The notes under the pieces: model-generated
What the model was told of the DNA's origin: nothing
Database searches by the model: none
The model's input: only the letters and a program-made list of their open reading frames with translations
Shown here: positions 27,760 to 36,912 of the stretch, piece after piece
Layout: every line of letters begins with the position of its first letter
Position numbering within the stretch: position 1 is the first letter of the stretch
Assembly (NCBI GenBank): GCA_009781475.1
Contig: WQYB01000003.1
Span: forward strand, 1 to 64,000
Length of the DNA: 64,000 bases
Direction: 5' to 3'
Source: Treponema sp.
GTDB taxonomy: Bacteria > Spirochaetota > Spirochaetia > Treponematales > Breznakiellaceae
Made by a program: the position numbers and the translations under genes

Positions 27760-28866
27760 ATGGACATTTTAACACTTGGCGCTTTTGCTGTACTTTTTTT
27801 ATTGGTAATATTGATTCTTGTAAAATTGTACTCGGGTAAAAATGCTGATTTTACTCCGCAAATGCTAGATCTTAAAAATGAACTGCATGAACTTAAAACA
27901 AAACAAATGGAAAGCCAGCAGGCTTCGATTATTAATCAGCAAAAACTTTTAAATGATACCCAGAATAATCTTAACAATCAGCTTCAGCAGATGATGACCA
28001 TTATGAATCAAAGCCTTAATAACGCGCAGAATAATATAACAAAACAGCTTACCAGCACCAATCAAATGTTCGGTGATATTCACAATCAGCTTGGTACATT
28101 GGGAAAAACTGTAAAAAATATGGAAGATATTGGTAAAAATATTTCTTCGCTTCAGGATATTTTACAGGCTCCAAAACTTAGGGGAAACCTCGGTGAATAT
28201 TTACTGGAAGAATTATTAAAACAAATATTCCCAAGTGCAAATTACGAGATAAAATACAATTTTAAAAACGGGACTCAGGTTGATGCGGTTATTAAACTTG
28301 GCGGAAATATCGTATCTGTTGATTCTAAGTTTCCTCTGGAAAGTTTTCAAAGATTTGTAAACTCCGATAACGATGATGATAAAAAAATATTCAGAAAAGA
28401 ATTTATTACAAGCGTAAAAAAACGCATTGATGAAATTGCGACAAAATATATTAACCCCGCAGAAGGAACTTTTGATTTTGCAATAATGTATATACCTGCG
28501 GAAAATGTTTTTTACGAAACAATCATTAACGATTCTTTTACAAGTAAAGACTTTGAGCTTTTAAACTATGCGATGGAAAAAAGAGTTATACCTGTTTCGC
28601 CTAACAGTTTTTACGCTTATCTTATAGCGATTATTTACGGATTAAGGGGATTAAAAATTGAACAGGAAGCAAAAACCATTTTAAAAGATATATCTTTGAT
28701 ACAGGATAAATTCGGAAAGTTTTTTACAGAATACAGCCTTGTCGGCAAACATCTTTCCAGCGCTGTAAACAAATACAATGATACAGAAAAAAGCGCCGAA
28801 AAACTCAATGAACAGGTAGGAAGGCTTACGGGGCAGAAAACAGAATTGATCGATTATCAGCAATAA
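27760..28866 (+). CDS. rmuC: RmuC-family DNA recombination protein
   Basis: 368 residues: an N-terminal membrane helix (TLGAFAVLFLLVILILVKLY), a long glutamine/asparagine-rich coiled coil (about 35-120), and the RmuC nuclease-like domain (LRGNLGEYLLEELLKQIFP, VDAVIKLGGNIVSVDSKFPLESF, YIPAENVFYETI). RmuC limits inversions at short repeats in E. coli. It follows murA by six bases, indicating co-transcription. Its last codons (TATCAGCAATAA) are part of a 20-bp tandem repeat that continues past the stop. Confidence 0.9.
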   Translation: MDILTLGAFAVLFLLVILILVKLYSGKNADFTPQMLDLKNELHELKTKQMESQQASIINQQKLLNDTQNNLNNQLQQMMTIMNQSLNNAQNNITKQLTSTNQMFGDIHNQLGTLGKTVKNMEDIGKNISSLQDILQAPKLRGNLGEYLLEELLKQIFPSANYEIKYNFKNGTQVDAVIKLGGNIVSVDSKFPLESFQRFVNSDNDDDKKIFRKEFITSVKKRIDEIATKYINPAEGTFDFAIMYIPAENVFYETIINDSFTSKDFELLNYAMEKRVIPVSPNSFYAYLIAIIYGLRGLKIEQEAKTILKDISLIQDKFGKFFTEYSLVGKHLSSAVNKYNDTEKSAEKLNEQVGRLTGQKTELIDYQQ

Positions 28867-28907
28867 ATATTGATTGTCAGCAATAAATATTGAAGCTCAG
28901 CAATAAG
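28858..28907 (+). repeat. 20-bp tandem repeat across the rmuC stop codon
   Basis: Two units of CAGCAATAAATATTGAnnnn (28858-28877, 28878-28897) and a third, partial CAGCAATAAG (28898-28907). The first TAA is the rmuC stop, and the repeat lengthens the gap to the following gene's AAGGAG ribosome site at 28905-28910. Confidence 0.75.
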
Positions 28908-28916
28908 GAGATTAAC

Positions 28917-29834
28917 ATGAAAAAGATTGTTTTTTTATTAATTTTTGTTTTTATTACTCATGTATTTACAATGTATGGTGAAGGTAATGTAAAATCATCA
29001 AACGAATTGCTTTTACAAATTTCAACTTTACCTGAAGCTAAATTAGGATATATACATAGTTTTAATTTTCCGTTTTTACAAGGCGCAAGTCCGCTTACAC
29101 TTGATAATGGTATCGATCTTATATTTACCGGAGAAATTTCTCCAATTTCACTTAACGTAATAACAGAAGCTGTATGGACACCGATAGCGTTTTTTCAGTT
29201 ATCAGCAGGAGGAAGAATCGGTTCAGGCTGGAATGTTGAACTTTTTGGAAATGAAATCTTCGGTATTGGATTAAATAAACCTGACAATGCCGGCAAAGCA
29301 GACGGCAGCGCTTTTGACGGTCTTTTATGGAAAATGCAGCTTGGCGGAGTATTTCAATTTGACTTAGCGGCTATTTTCCCCGGTGATTGGAACCATGTAG
29401 TAATGCGCAGTTACCATGAAATAAATTACAGAGGATATACAAAAGCAAAAAAAGGTGAATCATGGTTCTTTGAAGGAGACGAAGGCGAAAACATCAATGG
29501 TTTTAACTACTACGGTAATTTTTTAATAGGATACCAAATGCCGATTTTTCTTAATTTAGTTGGTTTTCTTGCAGAAATGGATCTGTATTTATATGATATT
29601 CCAAACCGCGGTAATTGGGGAGACGATCTTATCCGCTGGACTTTTTCCGGTATTTTTAGTTTTGAAATAACAGAACAATTCGGTGTTGCTTTGCTTGCAC
29701 AATTCAGAACAAAAAGAAACTTTATTGAATCAAACTGGGAAAGTTTATATTACCGCGACAGGAATATAAACAGTTCAAATCCAAAGAGCCTTGAGTTTTA
29801 CCGCATTGCTGCGGCATTAACATACAGATTTTAA
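28917..29834 (+). CDS. Putative outer-membrane beta-barrel protein
   Basis: 305 residues from ATG 28917, which has AAGGAG at 28905-28910; a signal peptide (MKKIVFLLIFVFITHVFTMYG) follows. The mature part is rich in alternating aromatic/glycine strands (SAGGRIGSGWNVELFG, WTFSGIFSFEITEQFGVALLAQF) and ends with an aromatic residue (ALTYRF), the usual signature for Bam-dependent outer-membrane barrels. The family is not recognised by name; similar proteins of this size are common in Treponema. It is downstream of rmuC on the same strand and convergent with traB. Function, perhaps porin-like or structural, is unknown. Confidence 0.65.
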   Translation: MKKIVFLLIFVFITHVFTMYGEGNVKSSNELLLQISTLPEAKLGYIHSFNFPFLQGASPLTLDNGIDLIFTGEISPISLNVITEAVWTPIAFFQLSAGGRIGSGWNVELFGNEIFGIGLNKPDNAGKADGSAFDGLLWKMQLGGVFQFDLAAIFPGDWNHVVMRSYHEINYRGYTKAKKGESWFFEGDEGENINGFNYYGNFLIGYQMPIFLNLVGFLAEMDLYLYDIPNRGNWGDDLIRWTFSGIFSFEITEQFGVALLAQFRTKRNFIESNWESLYYRDRNINSSNPKSLEFYRIAAALTYRF

Positions 29835-29836
29835 AA

Positions 29837-31087
29837 CTATAATGAAATCATAATAAATAAACTGTTAAACCAAACAGAAACAGTAGCAAAGAAATTACTG
29901 CCAAACTTTCCCATTAATATAAATGTTGCGATTGAACTTCCAAGACTCGATAAAAAGAAAACTAAAAGCGCTCTTGTTATCCTGTTACGATACCAGCCTT
30001 TTAAACTGGTAGTATCTTGTGTTATATCCTGTACGTCAGAAACACGGGGTTTACTTACCGCTACCTGGACAAGACCGGAAAGAATTCCAACTCCAATAAA
30101 AGGGGTAAGCGTTGTTAAAGGTGCACCAAGAAATGAAACAAGTATTGCAAGCGGATGAGCCAGAGCTATAATCGCGCCAATTGCAGCGAGAGAGCCATTC
30201 CATAAAATATAATCGCGTATCATTTCTAAACCTAAATCTTTTCCGGAAGTAATAAAACCAGCAGCTATAAGTGAAATTATTATAATAGGAATAATAAATT
30301 TTATAGATTTTGAAAATAAACTTGGCGGCGGTATTTTATCCAGTTCGCTTACATCAGGTGTTTCTTCGCCTGAAGCAAGTTTTTCTAAATGAGCAATCAT
30401 TCCCGGTTTATGCCCTGCGCCTACTACGGCGGCAACCTTAACCGGCTTTTCATTATTGGCAGAAACTTCCAACGCCGATGTCCAAATCTTTGATGCAAGA
30501 TAGCGATCTCTTTCGTCGATTAAAACTTCTTTTACACCCGGCAGATAATTTGCAAGTTCATTCATCATACCGTCTAGTTCGCTGCGGTTTTTTAAATTTT
30601 CTATTTCTTGTTCGTTTAATTTTTCGGTTGTAAAAGCACTTGCAATAAGTGAAGCCAGCAATTTTGATTTACTCCAAAAACCGCAGCTTGACCATGCGCG
30701 GCGAAGTGTTGTGTGCACCTCACGGTCGCAAAGACTGTGCGGTATTCCCATTTCTTTTGCAGTTTCTATTGCAGTTTTCATCTCTTCGCCGGGTTTTACT
30801 CCAAGTTCATTTCCAAGACGGCGCTGAAAACTTGCAAGAATCAGATTTACAATTAACAAAAATCCTTTTCTTTCTTTAAAAACTTTTGAAAGATTTAATT
30901 TTTCCCAATTATCGTTTTGCGTGATCGAATTATAACGGCCTTGATCGAGTTCTACGCAGACCATATCCGGTTTTTCTTCGTTTATAATCTTGCGCACTTC
31001 TTCGATGCTTTCACGTGATACATGAGCAGTACCGATTAATTTAAATTCCTTGCCGTTTAATGAGAGAGTAGTAGTGTTACCGTTCAT
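29837..31087 (-). CDS. TraB/PrgY-family membrane protein
   Basis: 416 residues. The N-terminal ~240 form the TraB domain with the family motifs GTAHVSRESIEEVRKII (two-histidine-type GxxH), VCVELDQGRYN and AAVVGAGHKPGM, which resemble the Tiki/EreA-like hydrolase core. The C-terminal ~160 carry about four membrane helices (SIKFIIPIIIISLIAAGFITS, LAAIGAIIALAHPLAILVSF and others). PrgY of Enterococcus lowers pheromone activity, and eukaryotic relatives act in organelles; the substrate here is unknown. Its ATG shares one base with the stop of the TPR gene upstream (TAATG), so translation is coupled. Confidence 0.85.
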   Translation of the reverse strand: MNGNTTTLSLNGKEFKLIGTAHVSRESIEEVRKIINEEKPDMVCVELDQGRYNSITQNDNWEKLNLSKVFKERKGFLLIVNLILASFQRRLGNELGVKPGEEMKTAIETAKEMGIPHSLCDREVHTTLRRAWSSCGFWSKSKLLASLIASAFTTEKLNEQEIENLKNRSELDGMMNELANYLPGVKEVLIDERDRYLASKIWTSALEVSANNEKPVKVAAVVGAGHKPGMIAHLEKLASGEETPDVSELDKIPPPSLFSKSIKFIIPIIIISLIAAGFITSGKDLGLEMIRDYILWNGSLAAIGAIIALAHPLAILVSFLGAPLTTLTPFIGVGILSGLVQVAVSKPRVSDVQDITQDTTSLKGWYRNRITRALLVFFLSSLGSSIATFILMGKFGSNFFATVSVWFNSLFIMISL

Positions 31088-32487
31088 TATTCTATCCTTA
31101 AGCCTATTCCGCGTTCTGTTAGTACCATTTCATTTAACTGCCATTCCAATGAACCGACAGCGTCAATTTCCTGGGACATCAAATGAAATCTGTCAGATAA
31201 TGACCTGTTTCCCCTGATGTCGTAAAAAGAAGCAAGATAAAAAAGCATCTGTGATTTTTTTAATAAGTTTCTTTCGTTTTCTACCATTATTGTTACGTTA
31301 GCATCGCCGTTAAAATCATGGAAAAGACGCAGCATAGCAAGCTCAACCGAATCTCTGGGAGCGGTTCGCATAACCTGCGCTAAAAATTGCCTTGGATCGT
31401 TTTGTCTGCCGGCGCGTATCCAGTTAATCGCAGCCAAAAGCGCATAACTGTATTCTCTGGGTGCTTGCCTGTATGCTTCTAAAAAAGCGTCTCTTGCAAG
31501 CGCCCATTGATTATTTCTCATCCTGATAACACCCAATGCTTCAAATCCAAAATAATAATCAGGTCTAAGTTTTGTTAATTGCAGATAATCTTGTTCCGCT
31601 CCTGCATAATCACCGAATTCATCTTTTAATGCGGCGCTGTATACATAAGCCATAAAAACATCGGGTTCAATAGTTATCGCTTTATTGAATAAAACTAAAG
31701 CCTCTTGTCTTTGATCTACATCCATCAAAGTTTGACCATAATCAACAAGTACCCAGTAATTATCAGGATCAAGTCTGAGAGCTTCGCTGAAATCTTCGAT
31801 TGCATCCGCATAAAGACCTGCGCCTTTGTATAATCTTCCTCTTTCGGCAAAGGGTCTTGCCCAACTTGGGTAAAGAATAATTGCCTGGTTTAAAAGCCGT
31901 TCGGCGTTTCTGGGTTCTCTGTTATACCTGTGGACAGAAGCCCGCCCGACAAGCGCTTCGCCGTTATCGGGTTCAGCTGCCAAAGCTCTGTCAAAAAATG
32001 TTGCAGCGTTGCGAAGGTTCTGATTTCTTAAACTGATATTTCCCAAATCATTTAATGCTCTTGCATGATTGGGGTTTATACCGATAACCCTTTCCAAAAA
32101 CTGCCTTCTTTCGCGTTCCATGTTTTGTAATGATGCAGCGTCTGCAAGAACCATTAAGGCTTCTGTATTATTTCGATCTGATGCGATAATATTTTCAGCG
32201 ATACGTCTTGCATCCGCAGGTCTTCCCGCTGCGTTATAAATTGAAGCGCGCATAATTCTAACCTGAGCGCTTCTTGCATATTCCGGCGGAAATCTGTCAT
32301 ATAATGCCAATGCCTCGGTATATTGTCTGCGCGAAAGCCTGTCTGTTATTTCATCCCAAATAGATTCTATTAAATTGGCTTCCTGCGTATTTTCTTCGCC
32401 AAAAACCGCAAGGGGAAAGGTTAGAGTTATTAATAATAAAAGTAACTGCGGGTATTTAAGACCGCTTCCATTGAAGTTAATTTTCAT
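31087..32487 (-). CDS. Exported TPR-repeat protein
   Basis: 466 residues with a signal peptide (LLLLLITLTFPLAVFGEE, cleavage near residue 30) followed by about nine tetratricopeptide repeats, for example ALNDLGNISLRNQNLRNAATFFDRALAAEPDN and AFAERGRLYKGAGLYADAIEDFSEALRLDPDN-like units. It is a scaffold for protein-protein contacts in the periplasm. It is translationally coupled to traB (1-bp overlap) and divergent from a large membrane-anchored protein. No catalytic domain is visible; the partner is unknown. Confidence 0.8.
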   Translation of the reverse strand: MKINFNGSGLKYPQLLLLLITLTFPLAVFGEENTQEANLIESIWDEITDRLSRRQYTEALALYDRFPPEYARSAQVRIMRASIYNAAGRPADARRIAENIIASDRNNTEALMVLADAASLQNMERERRQFLERVIGINPNHARALNDLGNISLRNQNLRNAATFFDRALAAEPDNGEALVGRASVHRYNREPRNAERLLNQAIILYPSWARPFAERGRLYKGAGLYADAIEDFSEALRLDPDNYWVLVDYGQTLMDVDQRQEALVLFNKAITIEPDVFMAYVYSAALKDEFGDYAGAEQDYLQLTKLRPDYYFGFEALGVIRMRNNQWALARDAFLEAYRQAPREYSYALLAAINWIRAGRQNDPRQFLAQVMRTAPRDSVELAMLRLFHDFNGDANVTIMVENERNLLKKSQMLFYLASFYDIRGNRSLSDRFHLMSQEIDAVGSLEWQLNEMVLTERGIGLRIE

Positions 32488-32619
32488 GCTACTATATAGT
32501 ATATAAAAATTGATATACTGGCAAGTTACAATATGTATTGCCGGAAAATGGCTTTTTTAAAGAGGTTTGGCTTAAAAAATGGAGTTTCAGACCGGAATAA
32601 GTTTAAGGGGTTGTTGTTT

Positions 32620-34410
32620 GTGAGAAAATCTTTAGCGTCGCGTTTATTCGGTCTTGCCATAATTTATTGTGTAGTGTTTTGTCTTATAGTCCTGCTTCAA
32701 TTTTCCAATGTTGGAAATTTTTCCCTGTCAGCGGGAGCGATGAGTATAAGAGGGCGTTACCTTCAATCAAACACAAACGAATTACTTCCGACTATAAATG
32801 ATAATTTTGAACTTGAAGGGCAGCAGGTAACAGGCGGAGTCAGAGTTTTTTACGGCGGGCTTGAATTTAGTTTAAGGGAAGAACGCGGAAAAGGTTTAAT
32901 GCTGACAAGGGAAGATGGAAATATTATTCCTGTAAACCCTGATTATATGGTAATCGAAGAAAATGCAGCTCATTTTTTTCTGCCAGGCGGGACTTTACTT
33001 ACATTTCATTCATTTGATTCTGCAAGGGGTTTTGAACTGCAGATAACCGCACAATTTGCGCAGGATATTTCTGATGTTACAATTCCAATCATTCCAAGGC
33101 GTTCTTCGCTGGTACGTGATTCAGGTCAGCTAGGCATTATGTTCAGCGGTTCGCGTTATGTTTTCAGCACTCTTGGACCGGAACTTGAAAACGGTTATTT
33201 ATCCCTTTCAAAAGATAACGCATTTATTTCATACCGCTCAAGAGGTAACAGGCAAATTGCTTTTGATCCGGTTCATTATAGAATTGATCGGGAGCAAAAT
33301 TATGATAATGTTCTTAGAAGCTGGCTGGATACCAGCTTTGTCCAATGGAACCAAAATCCATCAGCTTTACAAAATGAAGATGACATTGTTGCTTATCTTT
33401 CACAAACTCTTATGCGCGGCAATTATCAAACAGCAACGCAGAGTATTCCCGGTGATTTTTTAAACAGTTCAAGACAAAGCCACAGATCATCGGCTTATAT
33501 CGGCGGAATGACAGGCGCTTACCGTTCTTTTCTGGCTTTTGAAAATGAAAAATTAAATTCGATTACACGTCTTGTAAGACAAAGATCTCTTGATGTTTTA
33601 ATGGAAGAGCATGTATTGGATTTTCTGTTTTCCAGAAGCAATACAGTGTTAGCCAATGATATTATTAATATAATTAATAACGCTCAGGGTGATATGATGA
33701 TTTTGGATTATTGTCTTGGGTTACTTGAGTATTTTAATGATGTAAGCCGCTGGCGTCCTGAATTAAATAATTCCATTGATCATCTGACAGAAAGTATGCT
33801 TGCGCTTATATCTGAAAGTTTGGTTCGTGACACTGAAAATGACGCTGTATTCGCTTCAAATTCCGAAGGTGTAAGTCTTGAATACAGTGTTAAACTTGGA
33901 ATGGCTTTGACTTTTTGGGCGGAAGTTAATCAAATTACCGAATGGGCTGCTATAGGAAGATCGCTTGTTTTATCTTCTATTACAGATACAGCTATTGGCG
34001 GCAATGCGGGGAAATTACATAATATTATTAATCCAACCGAATTTCATCCCAAAGCACTATTGATAACAAATGACGGACATTGGGCATGGACAGTTTCTCA
34101 ATCGATTAGAGCGGCAACTGCGGACGGTAATATAAATCTTTCGGTAACATTTCCTGTTAACATGACGCATCATGTAATTATAAGGGGAGTTCAGCCGTTT
34201 TTAGGTATACAGATTCATAATATGGCATGGAGAACTGACAGTCAGTTTGAACGCTACGATTCATCCGGCTGGGTATATTACCCTGAAGAACAAATACTTA
34301 TATTAAAATTAAGGCATCGCGCTAACGTGGAAAATGTCAGAATAATTTACAGAGCAGCTCCGCCTCCTCCTCCGCCTGCGGCAGTTGAAACCGGCGAAGC
34401 AGAATCATAA
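32620..34410 (+). CDS. Membrane-anchored protein of unknown family
   Basis: 596 residues from GTG 32620, chosen because AAGGGG lies at 32605-32610; an ATG at 32533 has no ribosome site. There is one signal-anchor helix (FGLAIIYCVVFCLIVLLQF) and then a large extracytoplasmic part. The first ~200 residues are beta-rich (MSIRGRYLQ, GGVRVFYGGLEFSLREERG, HFFLPGGTLLTF); the rest is helical, and the protein ends in a proline run (PPPPPP) and an acidic tail. I do not recognise the family. It is 13 bp ahead of a TPR protein gene in the same direction, so the two probably work together in the envelope. Confidence 0.65.
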   Translation: MRKSLASRLFGLAIIYCVVFCLIVLLQFSNVGNFSLSAGAMSIRGRYLQSNTNELLPTINDNFELEGQQVTGGVRVFYGGLEFSLREERGKGLMLTREDGNIIPVNPDYMVIEENAAHFFLPGGTLLTFHSFDSARGFELQITAQFAQDISDVTIPIIPRRSSLVRDSGQLGIMFSGSRYVFSTLGPELENGYLSLSKDNAFISYRSRGNRQIAFDPVHYRIDREQNYDNVLRSWLDTSFVQWNQNPSALQNEDDIVAYLSQTLMRGNYQTATQSIPGDFLNSSRQSHRSSAYIGGMTGAYRSFLAFENEKLNSITRLVRQRSLDVLMEEHVLDFLFSRSNTVLANDIINIINNAQGDMMILDYCLGLLEYFNDVSRWRPELNNSIDHLTESMLALISESLVRDTENDAVFASNSEGVSLEYSVKLGMALTFWAEVNQITEWAAIGRSLVLSSITDTAIGGNAGKLHNIINPTEFHPKALLITNDGHWAWTVSQSIRAATADGNINLSVTFPVNMTHHVIIRGVQPFLGIQIHNMAWRTDSQFERYDSSGWVYYPEEQILILKLRHRANVENVRIIYRAAPPPPPPAAVETGEAES

Positions 34411-34423
34411 ACAGGAGTTATTC

Positions 34424-35407
34424 TTGACAAGACGGGAATTATTCCTTTTAACACCGGTTGTTTTAATAGTTTTATTTTTAATTATATTCTGCACTGTTCT
34501 TTTTACATGTAAAAGTAAAACTTATAATGAGCGCGGGCAGGAACAAGAATTAATTGCAGACGATGAAGAAACTGAACCGCAGGAAGAACAAACCATTGCA
34601 GAACATGACAGTGAACAGCCTGTTAATGAAAGTATTGTTTCGCATCAAATACAGCGTCCGCTTTCTTCATTATCCGGCATCAATAATAGGGTTCGCGGAA
34701 TGGGAGTTTATGTTGCCGAATTAGATCCTGTTAATTTTGAAAATCCTGATCTTGATGTTTTAAGACAGATGGGAGTAGATCAATATTTAATTTCATATTT
34801 CACGGGCGAACAGCTTTACCGCGAAGGTAATTATGACAGAGCGCTGACAGAATACACCGCTTCTATTAACAGAAATACTGATTTTATTGAAGCGTATATC
34901 TCGCGCGGCAATGTATATATGAGAAGGCGTGATTATAACAGGGCAATTGATGATTATTCCCGCGCAATCAGACTCGATGGAAACAGAGCGGAATTATATA
35001 ACTACCGCGGCTTTGCAAGGTTTGAACGCGCGGCAAGAAACCTTAGCGAAATAAATCTTGCAATCGAAGATTTCTCACGAGCAATATCACTTAACAGAAA
35101 TTATGTTGACGCGCTGATTAACCGGTCGTACGCTTATTATCAAATTGGAAATTACGACAGGGTAATAGAAGACTGCGATCATATAATCCGATTGGAACCT
35201 TCAAACGCCGTAATTTGGAACAGGCGCGGCACTGCATGGTATGCCAAAGAAGATGACGACAGAGCTATAAGGGATTTTACAGAAGCGATAAAATTAAACC
35301 CAAATTATGCCGTCGCCTACCGCAACCGTGCAAGCGCATGGTTTAACAAAAGCGAATATGATAATGCCGAAGCGGATTTGGCAGCAGCGCAGAGATTGCA
35401 AAGATAG
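34424..35407 (+). CDS. Membrane-anchored TPR protein
   Basis: 327 residues from TTG 34424, with AGGAG at 34413-34417; a longer frame to 34385 would overlap the upstream gene and lacks a ribosome site. The N-terminal helix (LLTPVVLIVLFLIIFCTVLFTC) ends in a possible lipobox-like cysteine. It is followed by an acidic, glutamate-rich linker (about 30-65) and five or six TPR units at ~125-325 (AYISRGNVYMRRRDYNRAIDDYSRAIRLDGNRAELYNYRG type). It forms an operon with the membrane protein just upstream. Role: protein-contact scaffold in the periplasm; the target is unknown. Confidence 0.78.
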   Translation: MTRRELFLLTPVVLIVLFLIIFCTVLFTCKSKTYNERGQEQELIADDEETEPQEEQTIAEHDSEQPVNESIVSHQIQRPLSSLSGINNRVRGMGVYVAELDPVNFENPDLDVLRQMGVDQYLISYFTGEQLYREGNYDRALTEYTASINRNTDFIEAYISRGNVYMRRRDYNRAIDDYSRAIRLDGNRAELYNYRGFARFERAARNLSEINLAIEDFSRAISLNRNYVDALINRSYAYYQIGNYDRVIEDCDHIIRLEPSNAVIWNRRGTAWYAKEDDDRAIRDFTEAIKLNPNYAVAYRNRASAWFNKSEYDNAEADLAAAQRLQR

Positions 35408-35452
35408 CGTTTTTTCCTTGCCGGAACATTTTGTTTTTCTTATTTTTATAGT

Positions 35453-35626
35453 ATGAAATACGAAAGCGGTATATTAAAGATGATACATGAAAATGCGGTA
35501 AAACATTACAAGTATGGTATTATTTCTGAGGAAAAAATGCGTGAATACGATGAACTTTGCCTTGCTCAGGAGAAAGATACTTCAACAAAAAGAAAAAAAC
35601 TGATAAGGAAAAGGATTGGTCACTAG
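35453..35626 (+). CDS. Small protein resembling the N terminus of XRE/HigA-type antitoxins
   Basis: A 57-residue frame starting MKYESGILKMIHENAVKHY and continuing YGIISEEKMREYDELCLAQEK, ending in a lysine/arginine-rich tail. This wording matches the N-terminal arm of HigA2/XRE antitoxins (pattern: hydrophobic, IHE, then MRE-D-LC), but the helix-turn-helix that should follow is absent. A TATAGT-like box abuts the ATG and no clear ribosome site is visible, so translation could be leaderless. It may be a truncated antitoxin remnant or a short stand-alone form. No toxin gene adjoins it; the next gene, on the other strand, is a CNNM transporter. Confidence 0.5.
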   Translation: MKYESGILKMIHENAVKHYKYGIISEEKMREYDELCLAQEKDTSTKRKKLIRKRIGH

Positions 35627-35639
35627 GCATATCGGTAAA

Positions 35640-36911
35640 TTAATCAATTTTTGTAATCAGCAGTTTGTCGATTCTGTTTCCTTCCATTTTTTTTACTTTA
35701 AATCTGTAGTTCTGATAATCTATATTATCGCCGGTACGGGGCAGTTCACCAGCCAGATGAAGTATAAAACCTGCCAATGTGTGGAAATCACCTTCTTCGC
35801 CAAGACCCGGTAAGAAAAGCGCTTTTGCAGCATCATCAATATTTAATGATCCGTCTGCAAGCCAAGTGCCGTCTTCCTGTTTAACAAGCGGCTCCTCGCT
35901 TGCAGCAGGAGTAGAAAGTTCGCCGACAATTTCTTCGACTAATGCAGTAATGGAAATAATACCCGACATTCCACCGTATTCATCCATGACAAAAAGAAAA
36001 TCAGATTGCCCCTGTTTAAAAGATTCAAATGCTTTTAAAGCGGACATAGTTTCCGGTACAAAAAGGGCTTTTTTCATAATCGAGCGTATTCCTTGCGGAT
36101 TTGGCTGGCTGTAATCAAGTATTATATCTTCAAGATATACAGCTCCGACAATTTCATCCTGGTTGGCGTTTATTACAGGAAAACATTTTTGCACACGGTG
36201 TTCAACCGCTTTATTTCGTATTTCTTCGTACGATTCGTTAATGTCGATCCATTGAATTTCAGAACGATGAGTCATAAAAGCGCCGACAGGGCGGTCACCA
36301 AGATAGAAAACACCTTCTACCATAGTGCGTTCCTTGCTTTCTACAATGCCGGATTTTTCTCCTTCTATTAACGCATCACGCAGTTCATCTTCTGTAATAC
36401 TGTCATCAATTTCAGCTTTAAAAGAGGAATTGAAAAAAGAAGCAAGTTTTAAAGCCGGCATCGTAAACGGCAGCATGGGGATCGAAAAAATTTTCATAAC
36501 AGGTAAAAGAAAAGCGGCTGTTTTTTCCGGTCTTAAACGTGCAAGGAGTTTTGGAAGAGCATCGCAAATTAATGTGATGATAATACCAAGAATTATTAAT
36601 ACAATTATATGTATTGTTATTAATATTAAAGGTTTAGCATTATAAAAGAAAGCAGGAACGAATATAATCGATATAAAAGTAATAACAAAAATTGTAAATA
36701 CCTTGAATATATTACCCCACAAACGGCATGAAAGTTTTAATTTATCAGGGTTTTCCAGAATTTTTAGAACAGCTCTATATCGTTTTTTTTGTTCTTTTTC
36801 AAGGCGTGATTTTCTGCATAAGTTCAGCGAAAAATAAAATAATGAAAATACCGCATTTAATAATAAAAATGTAAGAATTAATGAAATTGTAATCGAAAAA
36901 AAAGGTTCCAT
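35640..36911 (-). CDS. HlyC/CorC-family CNNM-type transporter (TlyC-like)
   Basis: 423 residues. An N-terminal CNNM/DUF21 membrane domain has about four helices (ISLILTFLLLNAVFSLFYFSL, IFKVFTIFVITFISIIFV and others). Then comes a CBS pair (about residues 195-320: TMVEGVFYLGDRPVGAFMTHRSEIQWID and DFLFVMDEYGGMSGIISITALVEEIVGE) and a C-terminal CorC_HlyC domain (DGSLNIDDAAKAL, FHTLAGFIL). Proteins of this family are linked to Mg2+/Co2+ homeostasis; the spirochaete TlyC name comes from hemolysin claims that are disputed. It is followed upstream (one base gap) by an HD-GYP gene in the same direction. Confidence 0.9.
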   Translation of the reverse strand: MEPFFSITISLILTFLLLNAVFSLFYFSLNLCRKSRLEKEQKKRYRAVLKILENPDKLKLSCRLWGNIFKVFTIFVITFISIIFVPAFFYNAKPLILITIHIIVLIILGIIITLICDALPKLLARLRPEKTAAFLLPVMKIFSIPMLPFTMPALKLASFFNSSFKAEIDDSITEDELRDALIEGEKSGIVESKERTMVEGVFYLGDRPVGAFMTHRSEIQWIDINESYEEIRNKAVEHRVQKCFPVINANQDEIVGAVYLEDIILDYSQPNPQGIRSIMKKALFVPETMSALKAFESFKQGQSDFLFVMDEYGGMSGIISITALVEEIVGELSTPAASEEPLVKQEDGTWLADGSLNIDDAAKALFLPGLGEEGDFHTLAGFILHLAGELPRTGDNIDYQNYRFKVKKMEGNRIDKLLITKID

Positions 36912-36912
36912 T

